A stretch of 64,000 bases of DNA, from contig CANTFL010001260.1 in assembly GCA_947650285.1 (NCBI GenBank), positions 234,112-298,111 of the forward strand. The letters run 5' to 3'. The notes under the pieces were generated by a model, which saw nothing but the letters and a program-made list of their open reading frames with translations, was not told the DNA's origin and searched no databases. Every line of letters starts with the position of its first letter. Position 1 is the stretch's first letter. A program made the translations under genes and the position numbers. Positions 34,201 through 46,442 of the stretch are shown here, in pieces. Origin of the DNA: Hyaloperonospora brassicae. Lineage: Eukaryota; Oomycota; Peronosporomycetes; Peronosporales; Peronosporaceae.

Positions 34201-37200
34201 ATAAATTGTCCTTAGCTAGCTATAAAAAGATCGTTAGAGATGGTGCGTGAATCGGAATAATCACAACAAGTGAGGCTTGCGAAGAGTGTATACATTTCGA
34301 AGTTGAGAAAGCACTAGCGCACTGTCGCCAATAGTATGCAGAGGTAAAAACTCGCTTTCCTTCGCTTGTCAAAGACCGTGCGCAAGCCTCCATTATTCGC
34401 AACGTCAATTGTGGTATCGGCGTAACCATATGCTATGATCGATACCCATAGGACGCAGGTGGAGTGCGCCTGAAGGTACAGATGGAATACGACGGATCAA
34501 AATCCTCTTAGCGCTGGATTCCAGCGGGATCCTCTGTCAAAAAAGGAGGTACAGCTCTTCTGATCACCGTTCGTGAGGCAAAAAATGCAACGCAGGTGGG
34601 TCGTCGGAGTAGAGGAGAGCATAATGTAATGCTGACCTTACTTGTGCGAAGGGTTGCCCGCCTCCATCCATGTCAGGCTATAGTGTTGACCCACGGAATC
34701 GTCCAACTGACCTTCGAAAGATGGTCTTAGCTCTGGCTGCGTGTATCTCCTGATCCAAGAAGGAGTCCTTTGTGCGATGGAGGCGCTCGATCCAGACGGC
34801 ATGCAGTGTCGTACATACGACAAAAACTTCACATATCGCGGGCTGCTGAGAAGAACGTAACCTGATATATTGACAAATTTGCAACCAATTCGCTGGATTA
34901 TAGAATAGCAGCTGATAAATTTGCGGGATCCCCGGGATGTCTTTGCCCAACACCCAAACGTTAAATGTGCCTTTTTGAGTGAGCCAATCTATCGCCACCG
35001 ATCAAGCGGTTAACCTAGTGGTGACGCGCACTAGGACAATTCCAAAAGATATGGCGCGCAGCACACTTAGGTGCGGGGCACGATCGATAGTAAGTAGCCC
35101 ATATTTCAGAGCGGTAAGCTGTTTCTCTATAGGCGATACAATGTACGGAAGAGGTCGTGAAGGACGTTCACTTTTGCTGGATCTCTCTCTCAGTGATAGA
35201 TGGTTTACCTTACGCCTTCAGGTGAAAATCCTCCTTCTCGACACATTAACCGGGAGGTATATTCACTTCAGCACAGCGCCGACGAGAGATGGTTTTTTAT
35301 GTTTTCTGCAGGGAGGCCGTCATGTTCGACTTCAAGCCCACATGTGTACAACGCGCGTGAGAGCAGGATGCGCGCTCAAGTGGAAACAGTCCCACTGGCC
35401 GTAGCTGCAGCAAGGCTGGCATCGACGAGACTGATGTCACCCCGTATTCCATGACTGTATCGAAACATGTAAGCGATGTACCTTCACTAGTGAGGAGCCA
35501 GTCATAAATTGGTGTGCCTTTGTCGAGTACGCAGTAAATAGACCCGGCTCAAGTGCCCTAATGACAGGCGATGGGAAATTGTACAATAGGTTGAGGGAAA
35601 GGATCCAAAATGACGCCTCGTCGCCATCGATAGGGTCGCCATGTAACGCGTAGGCGATAATAAATCAAGCCAATGCCACTGTGAATGACCGCCTAAGACA
35701 TTGTGTCGCCAAGGCTAGTCTGTATCCTCGCAAATTAAGACCCTTTTAAGGTATAAGCCTACCCCGGCGATCTCTCAGCCAAGACATATCCTGGAGCGTG
35801 GCGTGCACCATTCATCTGTGGTTAAAACGTCCCAATGCCGCTACTACCGCGATCATCCTAGCCCGTAGTTTGTCGTTTGTATCCGACCAACCACAACTGC
35901 GACACTGCCCTCGTCACAATAACCGACCTCGGATCTAGACGTAAACGAGGTTCTCGTCGACAGATCTCCTTGACATAAACTTGACGAGCATGTCTAGCCG
36001 AAGAAAGCTCGACAATGTCGGGAGCCGGTAATCCACAGTGTCGCTCGATATCGAGGGTGCTTGACTTTCGTCCAACAAGACGTGATGTAAGCCGGACCCG
36101 ACGCAATAGATCCCATAAGAATTCACCAAGATAGAAAATTGCGTGACAAGCCGTGTCTTCCCCTCGTCCAACCGTTGTTTCCGCCATAGCCATCAGTTCC
36201 GTTTGAATACACGGCACCACTAGCCCACCTTGCTGGTTAGTAGTGATTACATTTTAGAAGGGACCCAGGGTCATAGCATCTTACTATCAAAAATGTCCAT
36301 ACGAAGCCTAGAATTAATTAATGCGAACGGGCAGCAGCAACACCAGGGTGCAAACAACACCGTGCCACAAAGATAATTTCTGGAACCTAAATGGCGCTGT
36401 TGATACGAGATCGTAGTTCCACCGTGAGTAATTGCCCGGGACATTACAAGTCGGCCCCACAAAGAACGGATGTGTTTGTTCTGTTTCTCAGCAACCGCAT
36501 CCTGTTGTCCTACCATGACATTTAAATTCGACAAGACGCATTGGAAGACTGCAAAGAGAGGCAACACGCATCTAGCGGTAGAGCTGATTCACGAGAGTAC
36601 ATCCCAATGACCATTGATTTTGCTCGATTTGTCCGGAGGACCGACGCGTAGCGAAATTATCGAGAATACTAGTACCCTTTGTAGTTGCAGGCCGATCTCG
36701 AATGTAGACAGCGGCATCTCTCGCGTATCCCTAAACTATGAAGTCATTAGCCCGCCCTCTAGATGAGATAGGTACCGAGTGAATGTCTTCCTTCGCTTAA
36801 ATCACCCGATAAATACTATCTTGGGCAAGAATGAATCGAAGCGGTGCAAGGGACAATCCTTGACGAACGCCACAATCAACTTCACGGCGACTTGATCAAC
36901 CTCGATATACGAGAAAATGGCACTTTGTATTGCGGTGTAATGGTAATACGACTGAGACAAAGTCGAAAGAAAACCCAAGCCATACAGCGCCGACATTAGA
37001 TATGGACATTACAGTATATCTTAAGCTTTGACCAAATCAAGAAGCAGAACATTTGCTCCATATAGATTGCTATTTTAGGGTTGGTGCTTTGAGTACCGGC
37101 GTGAAAGTATCAATCGCAGTATAGCTCGATCTCTGCGGGCCATCAGAAACTTGAGCTGGCAGAACAAGATGCAAGAGCATCGTCCCCATCTTAAATGAGA

Positions 37201-38790
37201 GAATACAGGTTGACATCTTGTTTTCGTTGTTGAGAAGCGCGATCGAGCAATGACCAAGCGGCAAGACAAAAGCCGCAGATTTTATCAAACACTGCATAGT
37301 CACTTAATCCACGCCGGGAACACGCTGCACTTGATCCATATGGTGTTCAAAGTAGCGAGAACAGGTGCTGGAGAGTCCTCTTGATATCTATAAAACGTGT
37401 AGTTGAGTTTATTCGGCAACGTGTCTTCCCCATTATTATGCCTTATTAAATCCTCACTCACTTCGTTCGTAAAAATGTCTGAGTTCACAGTAGAGTCATC
37501 AAATCGGTCCGTAGGGGTCACCTGGTAATAGACGCTGTGGTCGCGTCGGGTCAAGCAAAAGACTGAGTTATAGTATGCTCCCGGCCGTCGGCCACTTCAC
37601 TAGCCAATTCATGAGACCGATCCGACCCGTATGTAGCCTTTCCAGTCAGTAAAATGATAGTGTTGTTTTAATAATGTTCCAGAAACCCAAGCGCAGAAAC
37701 GTCAAGAAGTCGAGCCTGGAGAGTATGTGTGCTAAACGAGTAGACGGTCCTACTAAATTCGCTGTCAGAATAGTCGAAACTATGCAATGTTACGTTTGAG
37801 TTTCGCAAAATTGTCGACGGGTCCAGATTGATCGTACACCCTTTTCTTACGCGCTAGTAATAGGTATGAAGAATGCGCCACCAAAAAATCTGCATCCAGT
37901 CGGGCACGTAGAGAACTCAGCCGCTTTCTATAGATTTTTGTTACACCTTAGTGCGCGTTTCGGTCGTCGCCAAAAAATTTTTGCGGAAATTCATCTTTTC
38001 GTTGTTCTACTGGTCGGCTAATATACGTCCTGTGTCATATTGCGACGTCGGAGCAGAATCAGTTTGGTTAACTTGAAGCTGTCCAACGCAATGGGCTCAA
38101 ATACTGTGATGTTCGAGGCATTTTGCGCACATCCTGGAACAGAATAGACCCACCTCGGTTTGGGTCCTCACACGGCATGATGTGGCGCTCCAATCCGGAT
38201 ACTTAATCCATTGTGGTCAGCTGCTAGACCAGGAAACGACAACTAGACGTCTTAAATTATATTAGCATGTAGATAACTCACACACCACTGATCAAGTAGT
38301 GAACTAGCCGATTCGACGCCCGAGAACGTATAGAAAAAATTGTGAGTAGGAGCCTGAAAAGCGGATCTGGCTCCGACCAACTCCGCTTTTCAGGCTCCTA
38401 CTCACTATATTTTATATTGCATCTTCAAGGATGTCGCTAAGATGTGCACGATAGATAATTATTTTGAGCGCCCAAGAATCATGTCTGCCTGGAATCGAGC
38501 CAAAAGAATGGTCAAGTTGCGGGACTATGTGCAGTTGAAGCCCGCCCTGGAAACAGGGACCCTTCGTATCGCGAAGGAAAATATAGAAGCTTATTAAAAA
38601 GCGCTTCGTGGTCAGTCTTATCACTTGCAGTGTGAACGTTGATAACAAGAACGGAGTAGCCCAAAAGATAAATTTTAACATGCATCCGGTGCGGTTTCCA
38701 ATGCTCCTCGAGCCACGTATCATGTTCCGTAATTGATGAGAACGGATTTTATAAAATCGCCACGCTTCCAAGAGAGAACTAGGCATCTGT
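34200..38790 (-). mobile_element. Decayed LINE remnant with endonuclease, RT and RNase H
   Basis: Minus-strand order: an apurinic-type endonuclease fragment at 38412-38786 (PQLDHSFGSIPGRHDSWALK, then AHLSDILED). Next the RT start at 37070-37303 (SIALLNNENKMSTCIL, then AIDTF), matching the younger LINE's PIALLNSDYKIFTKIL. A weaker RT fragment lies at 36802-36996. Near 34.8 kb is HAVWIERLHRTKDS. Near 34.3 kb is an RNase H fragment reading IGDSALVLSQL in a shifted frame. Spacing from RT to the IWIERL motif (about 2.1 kb) matches the younger LINE. It is more complete at the 5' end than the other two LINEs. All reading frames are broken. Confidence 0.75.
38342..38405. repeat. Isolated 24-bp perfect hairpin
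   Basis: Left arm 38342-38365, a 16-base spacer, and right arm 38382-38405 form a 24-bp perfect inverted repeat starting GTGAGTAGGAGCC. It sits at the edge of the endonuclease part of the LINE remnant, though LINEs have no such structure. A collapsed foldback or MITE insertion is the likeliest explanation. Confidence 0.9.
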
Positions 38791-39564
38791 CCACCGTTTT
38801 CGTACGGTCACGTCCATGAATGCCCATGTAGAGTCTTACAGCTAGTACAAATTTGTCGAATGTCAAATAGTGACCAGGGTTTCTTGTAAAATAACCAAGT
38901 CAAAAGCTATCCGTGTTTTGCATTGTAAAACGTGACTAAACCATGTTTTGTAGAGTTTTAGATGCTTGGAAAATCCCGCGACGCTCTGCGGATGGAAACC
39001 GATGGCTTATTTTAGCGGCCTCCGGGTAGTCTTCGATTTAAGCCGACGACGATGTCGGGAAAGGCCTGTCGCGGGGGGGGACTGAATAGAATAAGTCCTG
39101 AATATCGGATGAAGTCTCCCTGTATTATTATACAGAGAAGGACGTCGAACTGCATCCGCAAAGAAACTGTCCCTTGGCGCAGCCGAAAGATCCCAAACAA
39201 GGTGGTGCCACCAGCTGACCATCTCGGGCGACAAGGTAGTGCAGGTTTTCATTCGGTAGGTTTGCATAAAATGCTTGTAACAGACGTGCACACCTTTTTA
39301 GAGAGGTATTATAGCACATGTAAGCTCTGCAACGTCACCACATTAATCTTAAAGTCATGGGGTGCGAGTTGTGGTAGTAAGGCGTAGGGAATATTGATAA
39401 TTGTCGAACGATCTTAGTCAGCACGCGGTTCTACAACAGTAGCATTCAGCTAATCATGCTGAATTATCCTAAATAGTCCCCAAGGTTAGATATTGTCAGT
39501 ATTTTTCGATATAATCTGACTGGTTTAACCATCTGCCGTCGCCGCCCGACCCGCGGCACAGTTC
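38791..39564. other. No gene recognised
   Basis: Possibly the 5' continuation of the LINE remnant, since a minus-strand ORF fragment at 39007-39291 is open, but no motif is visible. Confidence 0.35.
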
Positions 39565-40482
39565 TGTGGTGGAGTGATGATCGATCTTTTAAAGAGTCGA
39601 TCCCCATTCTCCACTGGCGCCTGGACGACCGACGAACGTATAAGGTATTATAATTTTGTTCTGTATTCTTCGTTACACTTGTGTACCCGTCGGTGGGTCG
39701 GGTTACGTTCTTCCAGGTGTAATTAAGTCGATGTTAAGCTTAACCGTGGTTGGGATTGTTGCTGTCGCGTGGAAACCTTCCCACAATAGCGGGTGTACTC
39801 GTAAGGTGCTCGATATGAGTCACCTTGATCTCCAATAGATCGCCTTGTCCAAAGTAAATTCTTGATCCGCAATCTTTCTGACCACTCAAGCTGTATCGCG
39901 ATCTCGCACCCTTTGCCTTCACTTGTCGACTGCGTCCGATCGCAGTTGGGGTTTGTAAAGAGTCCTTGATCCGTGGAAAACAATTCAGGGATATCACTTG
40001 ATATAAGTATGCGACTTTCTTTGACGTCGGGTGGCCAATGATCCAACCCAGAAGATAAGTCGACATGTGTACGTAGAAGCAAATTGAAATCCGTTTAATG
40101 TTAACCAATCAAAACCAAAACCTAACACATATCTAGTTTTATCCATATCACCGAGTTCGAAGCCACGCGTCTTCCTCTCAAGTGTATCGCCCACTTGTAC
40201 CTAGGTAATTTACATCAAGTGTGTTCTCTCTAAAAACTTGGCGTGACCCACACCAGACTTGTAGAGATCAGATCGAGATCGAGAGATTAGTTCGAGATCC
40301 AGAGTTCGGATTTGGATCGATAGATCTGATTGAGATCGAGAAATCTGATCGTGCCTGTGAGCCATCCATCTCAGACATTATTCTTCCAACCAAATCTTTT
40401 TTGGGGCTTTACTGACGCCTGCTATCTGTAAGATCACACGTTCCAACTCAACGAAAAAAAAACTCTTGATTGCTTTACCACA
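39565..40482 (-). mobile_element. LTR of the second family, short form (copy B')
   Basis: A 918-bp inverted counterpart of 25721-26591, ending TGTGG/CCACA. Flanking tetramers are GTTC and ATTC, one mismatch from a duplication. Confidence 0.65.
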
Positions 40483-42400
40483 ATTCCGAATGTTTCACAT
40501 CGGCGTGTGTGGAGATTTGCCGGATCACATCCGGTTTATACTTGCTGTCAATACCATTTCCGAAGGAACGCCGAGTGCTACCCGGCATCGAGGCGAGGTA
40601 AGCAACATGATACGGCAGATCCATGAAAAGCGCCTCCAGGCCAACGTGAACGAATTTAAAGCACGCATTTCGGTCATTTGGTCCAACTGGCGATGTAGCC
40701 GGTAGTAAAGACATGACTTTGTGCTGCCCGACCCGATTCCGAATCGAAGATAGGTTTGCGAAAATTTTTCGTAATCTTCGGCATGGCGGCTGCCGCTTCC
40801 TCAGCAGACGAATTGTTCGGGACCTTGATCACTCTTGTGGCGCGCAAGGTATGATCGCGATCGGCATAAATTCTTAATTAATATATCGTTGATCGAATAT
40901 TCACCTGGGCACCCTGAGCTTCCTGACAGGCGCGAGGAAGGGACGATATAGCACTGTTATCTTTGTCTTAGTCAGCTAGTATTCCGGACGACGCCTTGGA
41001 TAATTTTCAATAAACTCAGCTAAATCCGCTGAAGGAGGAAGACTAGCGGCGCAGGGTGTTAGAGTAACCGCTCCGCCAGACAGATCATTTATGTACATCT
41101 ACATGTACTTTGAAACTGGTTCGCTTGACACCCTTGACTTGTACCCGACTCAAGACATCGGGTTCCGCTCCACTTTACAGCGCTCCAAGAGCTGTTGAAT
41201 AAATATCTTCTCAGCGACATACTGCGGTATGCGCGATTGAGGAGGTACAATTGAAATCTTCTTACCTTACAGGTACACACTAAAAAATATTAAGCATAAG
41301 CACCCGCGTAGCCCGCGGTTCGTTCAGACCCAAACCCAAGGCTAAGACGGAGGTATGATGGCCCCCATCGTCCATACCGCAAGAGCCTCCCCCTCCAGCG
41401 GAATTGCCGGACGCATATCATCGTCGGCTTTCTACTATCACGTCCTGGTGGCTGTGCGTGTCAGTACGGCCCTACGTTCACGCGGTGAATCCCAATATAC
41501 AGCACCAGAGCCGGCTAAGTCGCATACGCTAGCTCTACCACCCAGACGCAAGTTGACAACTACGTGGTCAGAATTGTTGAGGCCGTGGCTGCTGAAGTCG
41601 CCAGAACCGGTGATGCAAACTGCTTTAGGGCCCGGGTCGGTCGAATGGCGGCGTTAGGTCGGCGAAATATATCGAATTTCGGTCGGCGAAACTCGTCGAA
41701 TCCCGGACGGCTACGATCGACGAGCTCCGATGGGCTTAAATTGTTTAAGCCGGGGTTTTCGCCGAGTCCGCTGATCGCAGTCGCGTACGATAGACGCCCA
41801 GCTTCCGCCTTAAGTACGAGACCCGGACCCTCTGTCCCGTGCATTTCCCCACTGACTTTGAGGCGCACGGATGGGACCTTATCATTTCCTTTGTCCCACC
41901 CTGGATCCTCGGAGATTATTGGAAGGGACCCTCCTGCATGTGCACGCCATTCCTACAACTCGGTATAATCGCAGCGCAATGCATTTCAATGCCGTCGGCA
42001 GTGCGTGTGATCGGTTAGAACCCTTACTCGTGCAAAGATGATGGGTCTGCACACTAGGTCGCATAATTGGAAGGTTTATGTATATATACATTAAAATTTT
42101 CACGTGTGTGTCTACGGATACTTTTTGTCACCTTATAATTCAATAGCACGCGCTAATGGAATGATAAGTCAAGCACTCAGTAAGTCGTTAATCGATGCGA
42201 AGATGCGTACAAATCATATGTGACAGTGCACAGAAACTTTTGTCGATCCGAAGACTTACGCATCATAACATTTCGACTGTACAAAGGGTGCGATGTAGAG
42301 GAAAGAATGTTGAAACTATGCTGCATTCAAGTTTTGTACATGGAAAATGTAGCTAACCTTCACGATGCTTTTATCATCCTGCACCTGGATCATGAAATCT
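40483..42400. other. No gene recognised
   Basis: Several overlapping ORFs of 60-134 codons occur, including 41355-41657 and 41564-41968 in a GC-richer patch, with no recognisable domain. A short direct repeat around GGTCGGCGAAA lies near 41655-41700. This may be decayed coding sequence of a retroelement. Confidence 0.4.
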
Positions 42401-42930
42401 ATCATTAAGTAAGATTGAGAAGTGATATAGAGCAGCAGATGACCCGTGTATAATTGTCCACTTTGTAACGAAGTACAATCTTACCTGATAACTGGTAAGA
42501 CTTTGTGTTGATAACCAAAGGCTACGTACAAGGCTACGTACTCCCGACGTCACGTACACGTAGTGCGAGGAAGCTCGAATAAAAAATAGAGAGGCAAGCT
42601 AATTTAAGGAAAAATGTAGTTTTGAATTTAATATAGTTTAGTTTTTGGAAAAACCATATTTGATTTGATCTAACTATGTAAAATTACAATCTTCTATGTA
42701 AGTTTTTTGCTCGCCACCCATAGCTCGCGAACAGCAGCAATTATTAATTAATTTAGTTGATGTAGCGTCGACATCAAACATTAAGTGGATCACTTAAGAA
42801 TATAACCCATAGGGTAGTATTTCGCCAACATTTCCTCTTATCGAGTAATGATTATTGAATAATACACAGATAAATATTATCAAATGTGTGATTCATTCGT
42901 ATCAATTTAATGAAACGGGCTCGACCGTTC
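42400..42930 (+). mobile_element. LTR-like fragment abutting the cutinase array
   Basis: At 42909-42930 the sequence runs GAAACGGGCTCGACCGTTCCA, closely like the terminal GTAACGGGCTGCCCCGTTACA of the Ty3 LTR. Upstream are short perfect hairpins of the same style (for example stems around 42480-42502 and 42756-42777). I read this as the 3' end of a diverged LTR of the same group. Its 5' limit is unclear. Confidence 0.4.
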
Positions 42931-42989
42931 CACACATAAATTCTTTATAGCTAGACCTTATCAAGAAATTTCAGTCTGCATGACTGGCA

Positions 42990-43503
42990 CCCCATTACCG
43001 TCTTCGTGCTGGGCGGGTACTCGCAAGGAGCCAGCGTCGTATCCATCTCTCTCGGCATCAGTACGATGCTCGGTTCTGGAGAAGCCATCCCGGAGACCTT
43101 GGCGCCTAAAATCAGCGCGATCGTCACGTTCGGCAACCCTCTGAAGCTCACGGGTCAGACGATCGATAGTTCGAGTCAGACGTACGCGTCCAAGGCGATT
43201 GAATTCTGCAACATGGGCGACCCGGTGTGCGGCGGCGGCTTCAACACAATGGCGCACATGATGTACGCAACGGACGGAAGCGTGGCGACCGCAGCACAAA
43301 AAGCTGCTGCATTGGTACAAGGCAACGCGGGGGTGCGTGGCAACGCGGGAGCGCAGGGTGGCGGAAGCCCCCCGAGTAACGCGGGATTGCAGGGCAGTCC
43401 GGGAGTGCAAGGCGGCGAGGGCTTCCAGGGCAACGCGGGGTTCCCGGGTAACTCACGGTTCTCGGGTAACTCAGGGTTCCCGGGATTCGGGTTTCCCAGG
43501 TAA
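42990..43503 (+). pseudogene. Cutinase copy 1, 5'-truncated
   Basis: Homology to the full-length copies starts near 42990, at about residue 100 of the 269-residue protein, so the signal peptide and first third are missing. The nucleophile motif GYSQG and the downstream Asp and His regions remain, and the frame is open to the stop at 43501-43503. Unrelated sequence precedes it, in frame but without an obvious start or signal peptide. The first few codons differ at silent sites from the other copies. It marks the left border of the array. Confidence 0.9.
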
Positions 43504-44402
43504 CTCAGAGTCCCCGGGCAACGCGGAGGCGCCGCGTGAATTATTTCTGTATGCTCTAGCTGAGTCTTTTGATCGATATGATGATACGTAATTGTGGAGC
43601 TCAAAACAATGTGTATACGTGTATCAAGTGTTCCATGTTTGTTGCGTCGTGTCGGATAAGTTAGTTCGTTGTGTCGTGTCGGATGAGTAAGTTACAGGTA
43701 CGTCATCAATGGCAGGGCCAGAGTCTGGTGAGTTTCTTTTGAACAAGTACAGCTTCGAATGGCAAGAGTGCTTTGCATCGTGTGGTAGACGATCGCGCCA
43801 CACTGATGGTCAGATGAACGGACGAGCTAGCGGACAGGCAGATAGGCAGAAGAACGGACGAACACGCGGACAGGTAGGTAGTCAGGTAGACAGATCGACA
43901 GACAGACGGGCGCGTCGTACATGCATTATTTCATGATCCTTCTCTTTTCTTTCCGTCCGTTTCGAAACAAAGTTTCTACCTTTCTTGACGGTCAGAAAGG
44001 TTACGTAGACATCCTACCAACCCGTTCCTACCCTATTCAGGTCGAGACTTTACATTCCGAACCGCTCGCAGCTACTGATCGGTCCTTGCTAGTAGCGCTT
44101 GCGTGGCTCGATACTGCCATGTCATAGGCAAATCCAGATGATTCGGACAGCGTTTGGAAGCCAACCAGGTTCGAGTCCTTTTCGTTCATTGCATCGTCGG
44201 AGATATGCATTGCACCGCTTCGAGAGGTGATCCACATCGATAGGAGAGCGACGTGAATGACCTCTGTAAGTGACGAGAATCACGTATTCACGTTAGTTAG
44301 AGAGGTCATTCACGTCACTTAGAGAGGTCGTTATAGTTTTTAGAAGGATTTCTCTGAAGAACTTGCACCCATCCTGTTGGAATTATACACTAGATGGCTT
44401 GA

Positions 44403-45547
44403 GTGTGGAGTGACGCCTTGCTCATTTGGCGAGGCCAACATCACTGTCTCAAGAAATCATCAACGTCTTCTCGACCGCTAGACCATCGGCCAATCGCTTT
44501 ACTCAACAGCGATTACAAGATTTTTACTAAAATATTAGCTACCAGGCTACGAGCGATGCTGCCATTCGTGGTCGACACTGCACAAGTTGGATTTGTACCA
44601 GGTCGCAATATCGCGACTGCTCTCGATATATTTGCTGCGACGAAGATCGCGGCAACGACTGAAGAAGCCACAAAAGATGCAATTGTCCTCCTTTTGGACT
44701 TTGCTAAAGCGTACGACACCTTGCAGCGACCCTATTTACTAGCGGTTCTCAAATGGTTGGGGTTTTCGCAGAAATTTGTCGCCATCGTATCCGCGCTCCA
44801 CGCGAACACTACATGCAAGTTCTTGGTCAATGGATTTCTGTCGCGAAAGGTCAAGATGAACTGCGGCATCCGACAGGGTTTCCCAATGGCTCCTTTGCTT
44901 TTCATTCTCGCACTGGACAGCGCGTACAAGGTTTTTCAATACGTTCAGATATTCATGGAGTACGAATCGCTTCACCTGGAAGGGAAGAAACTATTGTTAT
45001 CTCTGGTTATGCAGATGACACGGCCGTTTATCTCGCCCACTATCGGGAGATTCCTAAGGTGCTTGAAATATTTGGAGCTTTTCAAAATGTGTCGGGGTTG
45101 GCTATAAACAAGAACAAGTCGATCGTCGTTCAGCTAGGGAGTCAAACGACACTGTCACCGGATCACACACTCGGTCTAACGTTACTGAACACAGCTAACC
45201 ACTGCCGTTATCTTGGGGTTCAAGTTGGGCATGGCGATTTTTCTACTATCAACTGGGACATCTGTATCCAAGCAGTATGGGCACGTTTAGCTTTGGCTCG
45301 TCAAAAGACGCATTCGGTCGAACAGCGTTCCCACCTGGTTCGATCCATTGCTGTACCCAAATTCCTGTACGTTGCTCGGCACTGCTGGCCGTCGAAGGCT
45401 ATTATTTTCCGACCAAGCAAGCTAAATAAAGATTTTATCTGGGGCACCCGAGACGGAAAAATGAACAGACCATGGGTCCCTGCTGAACAAACAGAACTAC
45501 CGATCGCGCAGGGGGGCTTGCGGCACCATGTATTACGACTGAGCTGA
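44403..45547 (+). pseudogene. LINE reverse transcriptase
   Basis: One frame (44403 to about 44930) carries PIALLNSDYKIFTKIL, VGFVPGRNI, LLLDFAKAYDTL with the first catalytic Asp, and CGIRQGFPMAPLLF. A frameshift near 44.93-44.99 kb moves the catalytic YADDTAVY into a second frame, which runs to a stop at 45547. The 5' part of the ORF is missing because of truncation. Confidence 0.9.
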
Positions 45548-45623
45548 TCACGATGGCTGCAAAAACTGTTGGGAAATGGGCTGCTTCATCCGGATACCTT
45601 GATCGCCTTATTGGGGACGCCTT

Positions 45624-46442
45624 ATGGGGGGAGGCAAGACCCAATCCGTTTACATTACCCCAAATTGGTCTGGAACAGTATCAATCCGCATTAAACCCAC
45701 ATTGTGGGAAACTGGAGCGGCCGTTGTTGGTGTATCGGTGGCTGAACATGCTCGAGGCGGAATCGCTGAGCGTGTGAGTGGGAGGGCAAAATGCTTTCTG
45801 CCCAAATTTCATGACACATTTCACAGCGATGGTAGCGTTGTAGTGGATGCCACGAACGTCTTGAACCTTCACACTTTCACAGATAGAGCGACAGAAGTGG
45901 ATCACCTCGGTCGAGTAGACCTGCGATGGTTACAGCATGCATCGCTCAAAAATCTTTCTTGGCTATTGTCCCGAGATGGAGTGCAATACGACCTCAAGAG
46001 TGCAAGTTTTGCGACAGGAAAATATACACTTGGAGATGCCCTTACATGGACATGGATATGTCCGGGAAAAGTGCGCTTCACACCAAGAACGGAGATCACT
46101 ACAACGATTCATACCGCTAAGACTCGCCAATTCGCGGAATTCTGCCACGCATTGTTGTACAATTTTCCTGAGCTACTAGTTTTTTCGGTTCCAACAGGTA
46201 CACTGACATCGTACATGGAGAGACCACCCCACCATACTAGATGTGTCTTGAACGACAGTGGCAAGAACCTTACGGTCTGTACTAAGAACAAAACTCAATC
46301 AATTACACCGGTAAATACCATGGTGGACTGTGACCAGGTGGCTTCTCGCGCAGGTACACTGTGCAGCCCACCCGACTATGACACGGATCACGCAAATATG
46401 GACAGGCACATGGCGCTGGAAACCCCGTGCTCAGGCACTTAA
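45624..46442 (+). pseudogene. LINE post-RT region
   Basis: An open frame between the RT and the RNase H ORF. It contains GSVVVDATNVLNLHTFTDRA and neighbouring sequence typical of the linker of this LINE family; no catalytic motif is expected. It is in a different frame from both neighbours, so at least two further indels separate the three parts. Confidence 0.7.

Noticed and set aside
43176..43604. Pro-rich ORF antisense to each cutinase tail (142 codons, repeated in every unit)
   Set aside because: It is the complement of the Gly-rich coding repeats and exists only because that sequence is repetitive and GC-rich.
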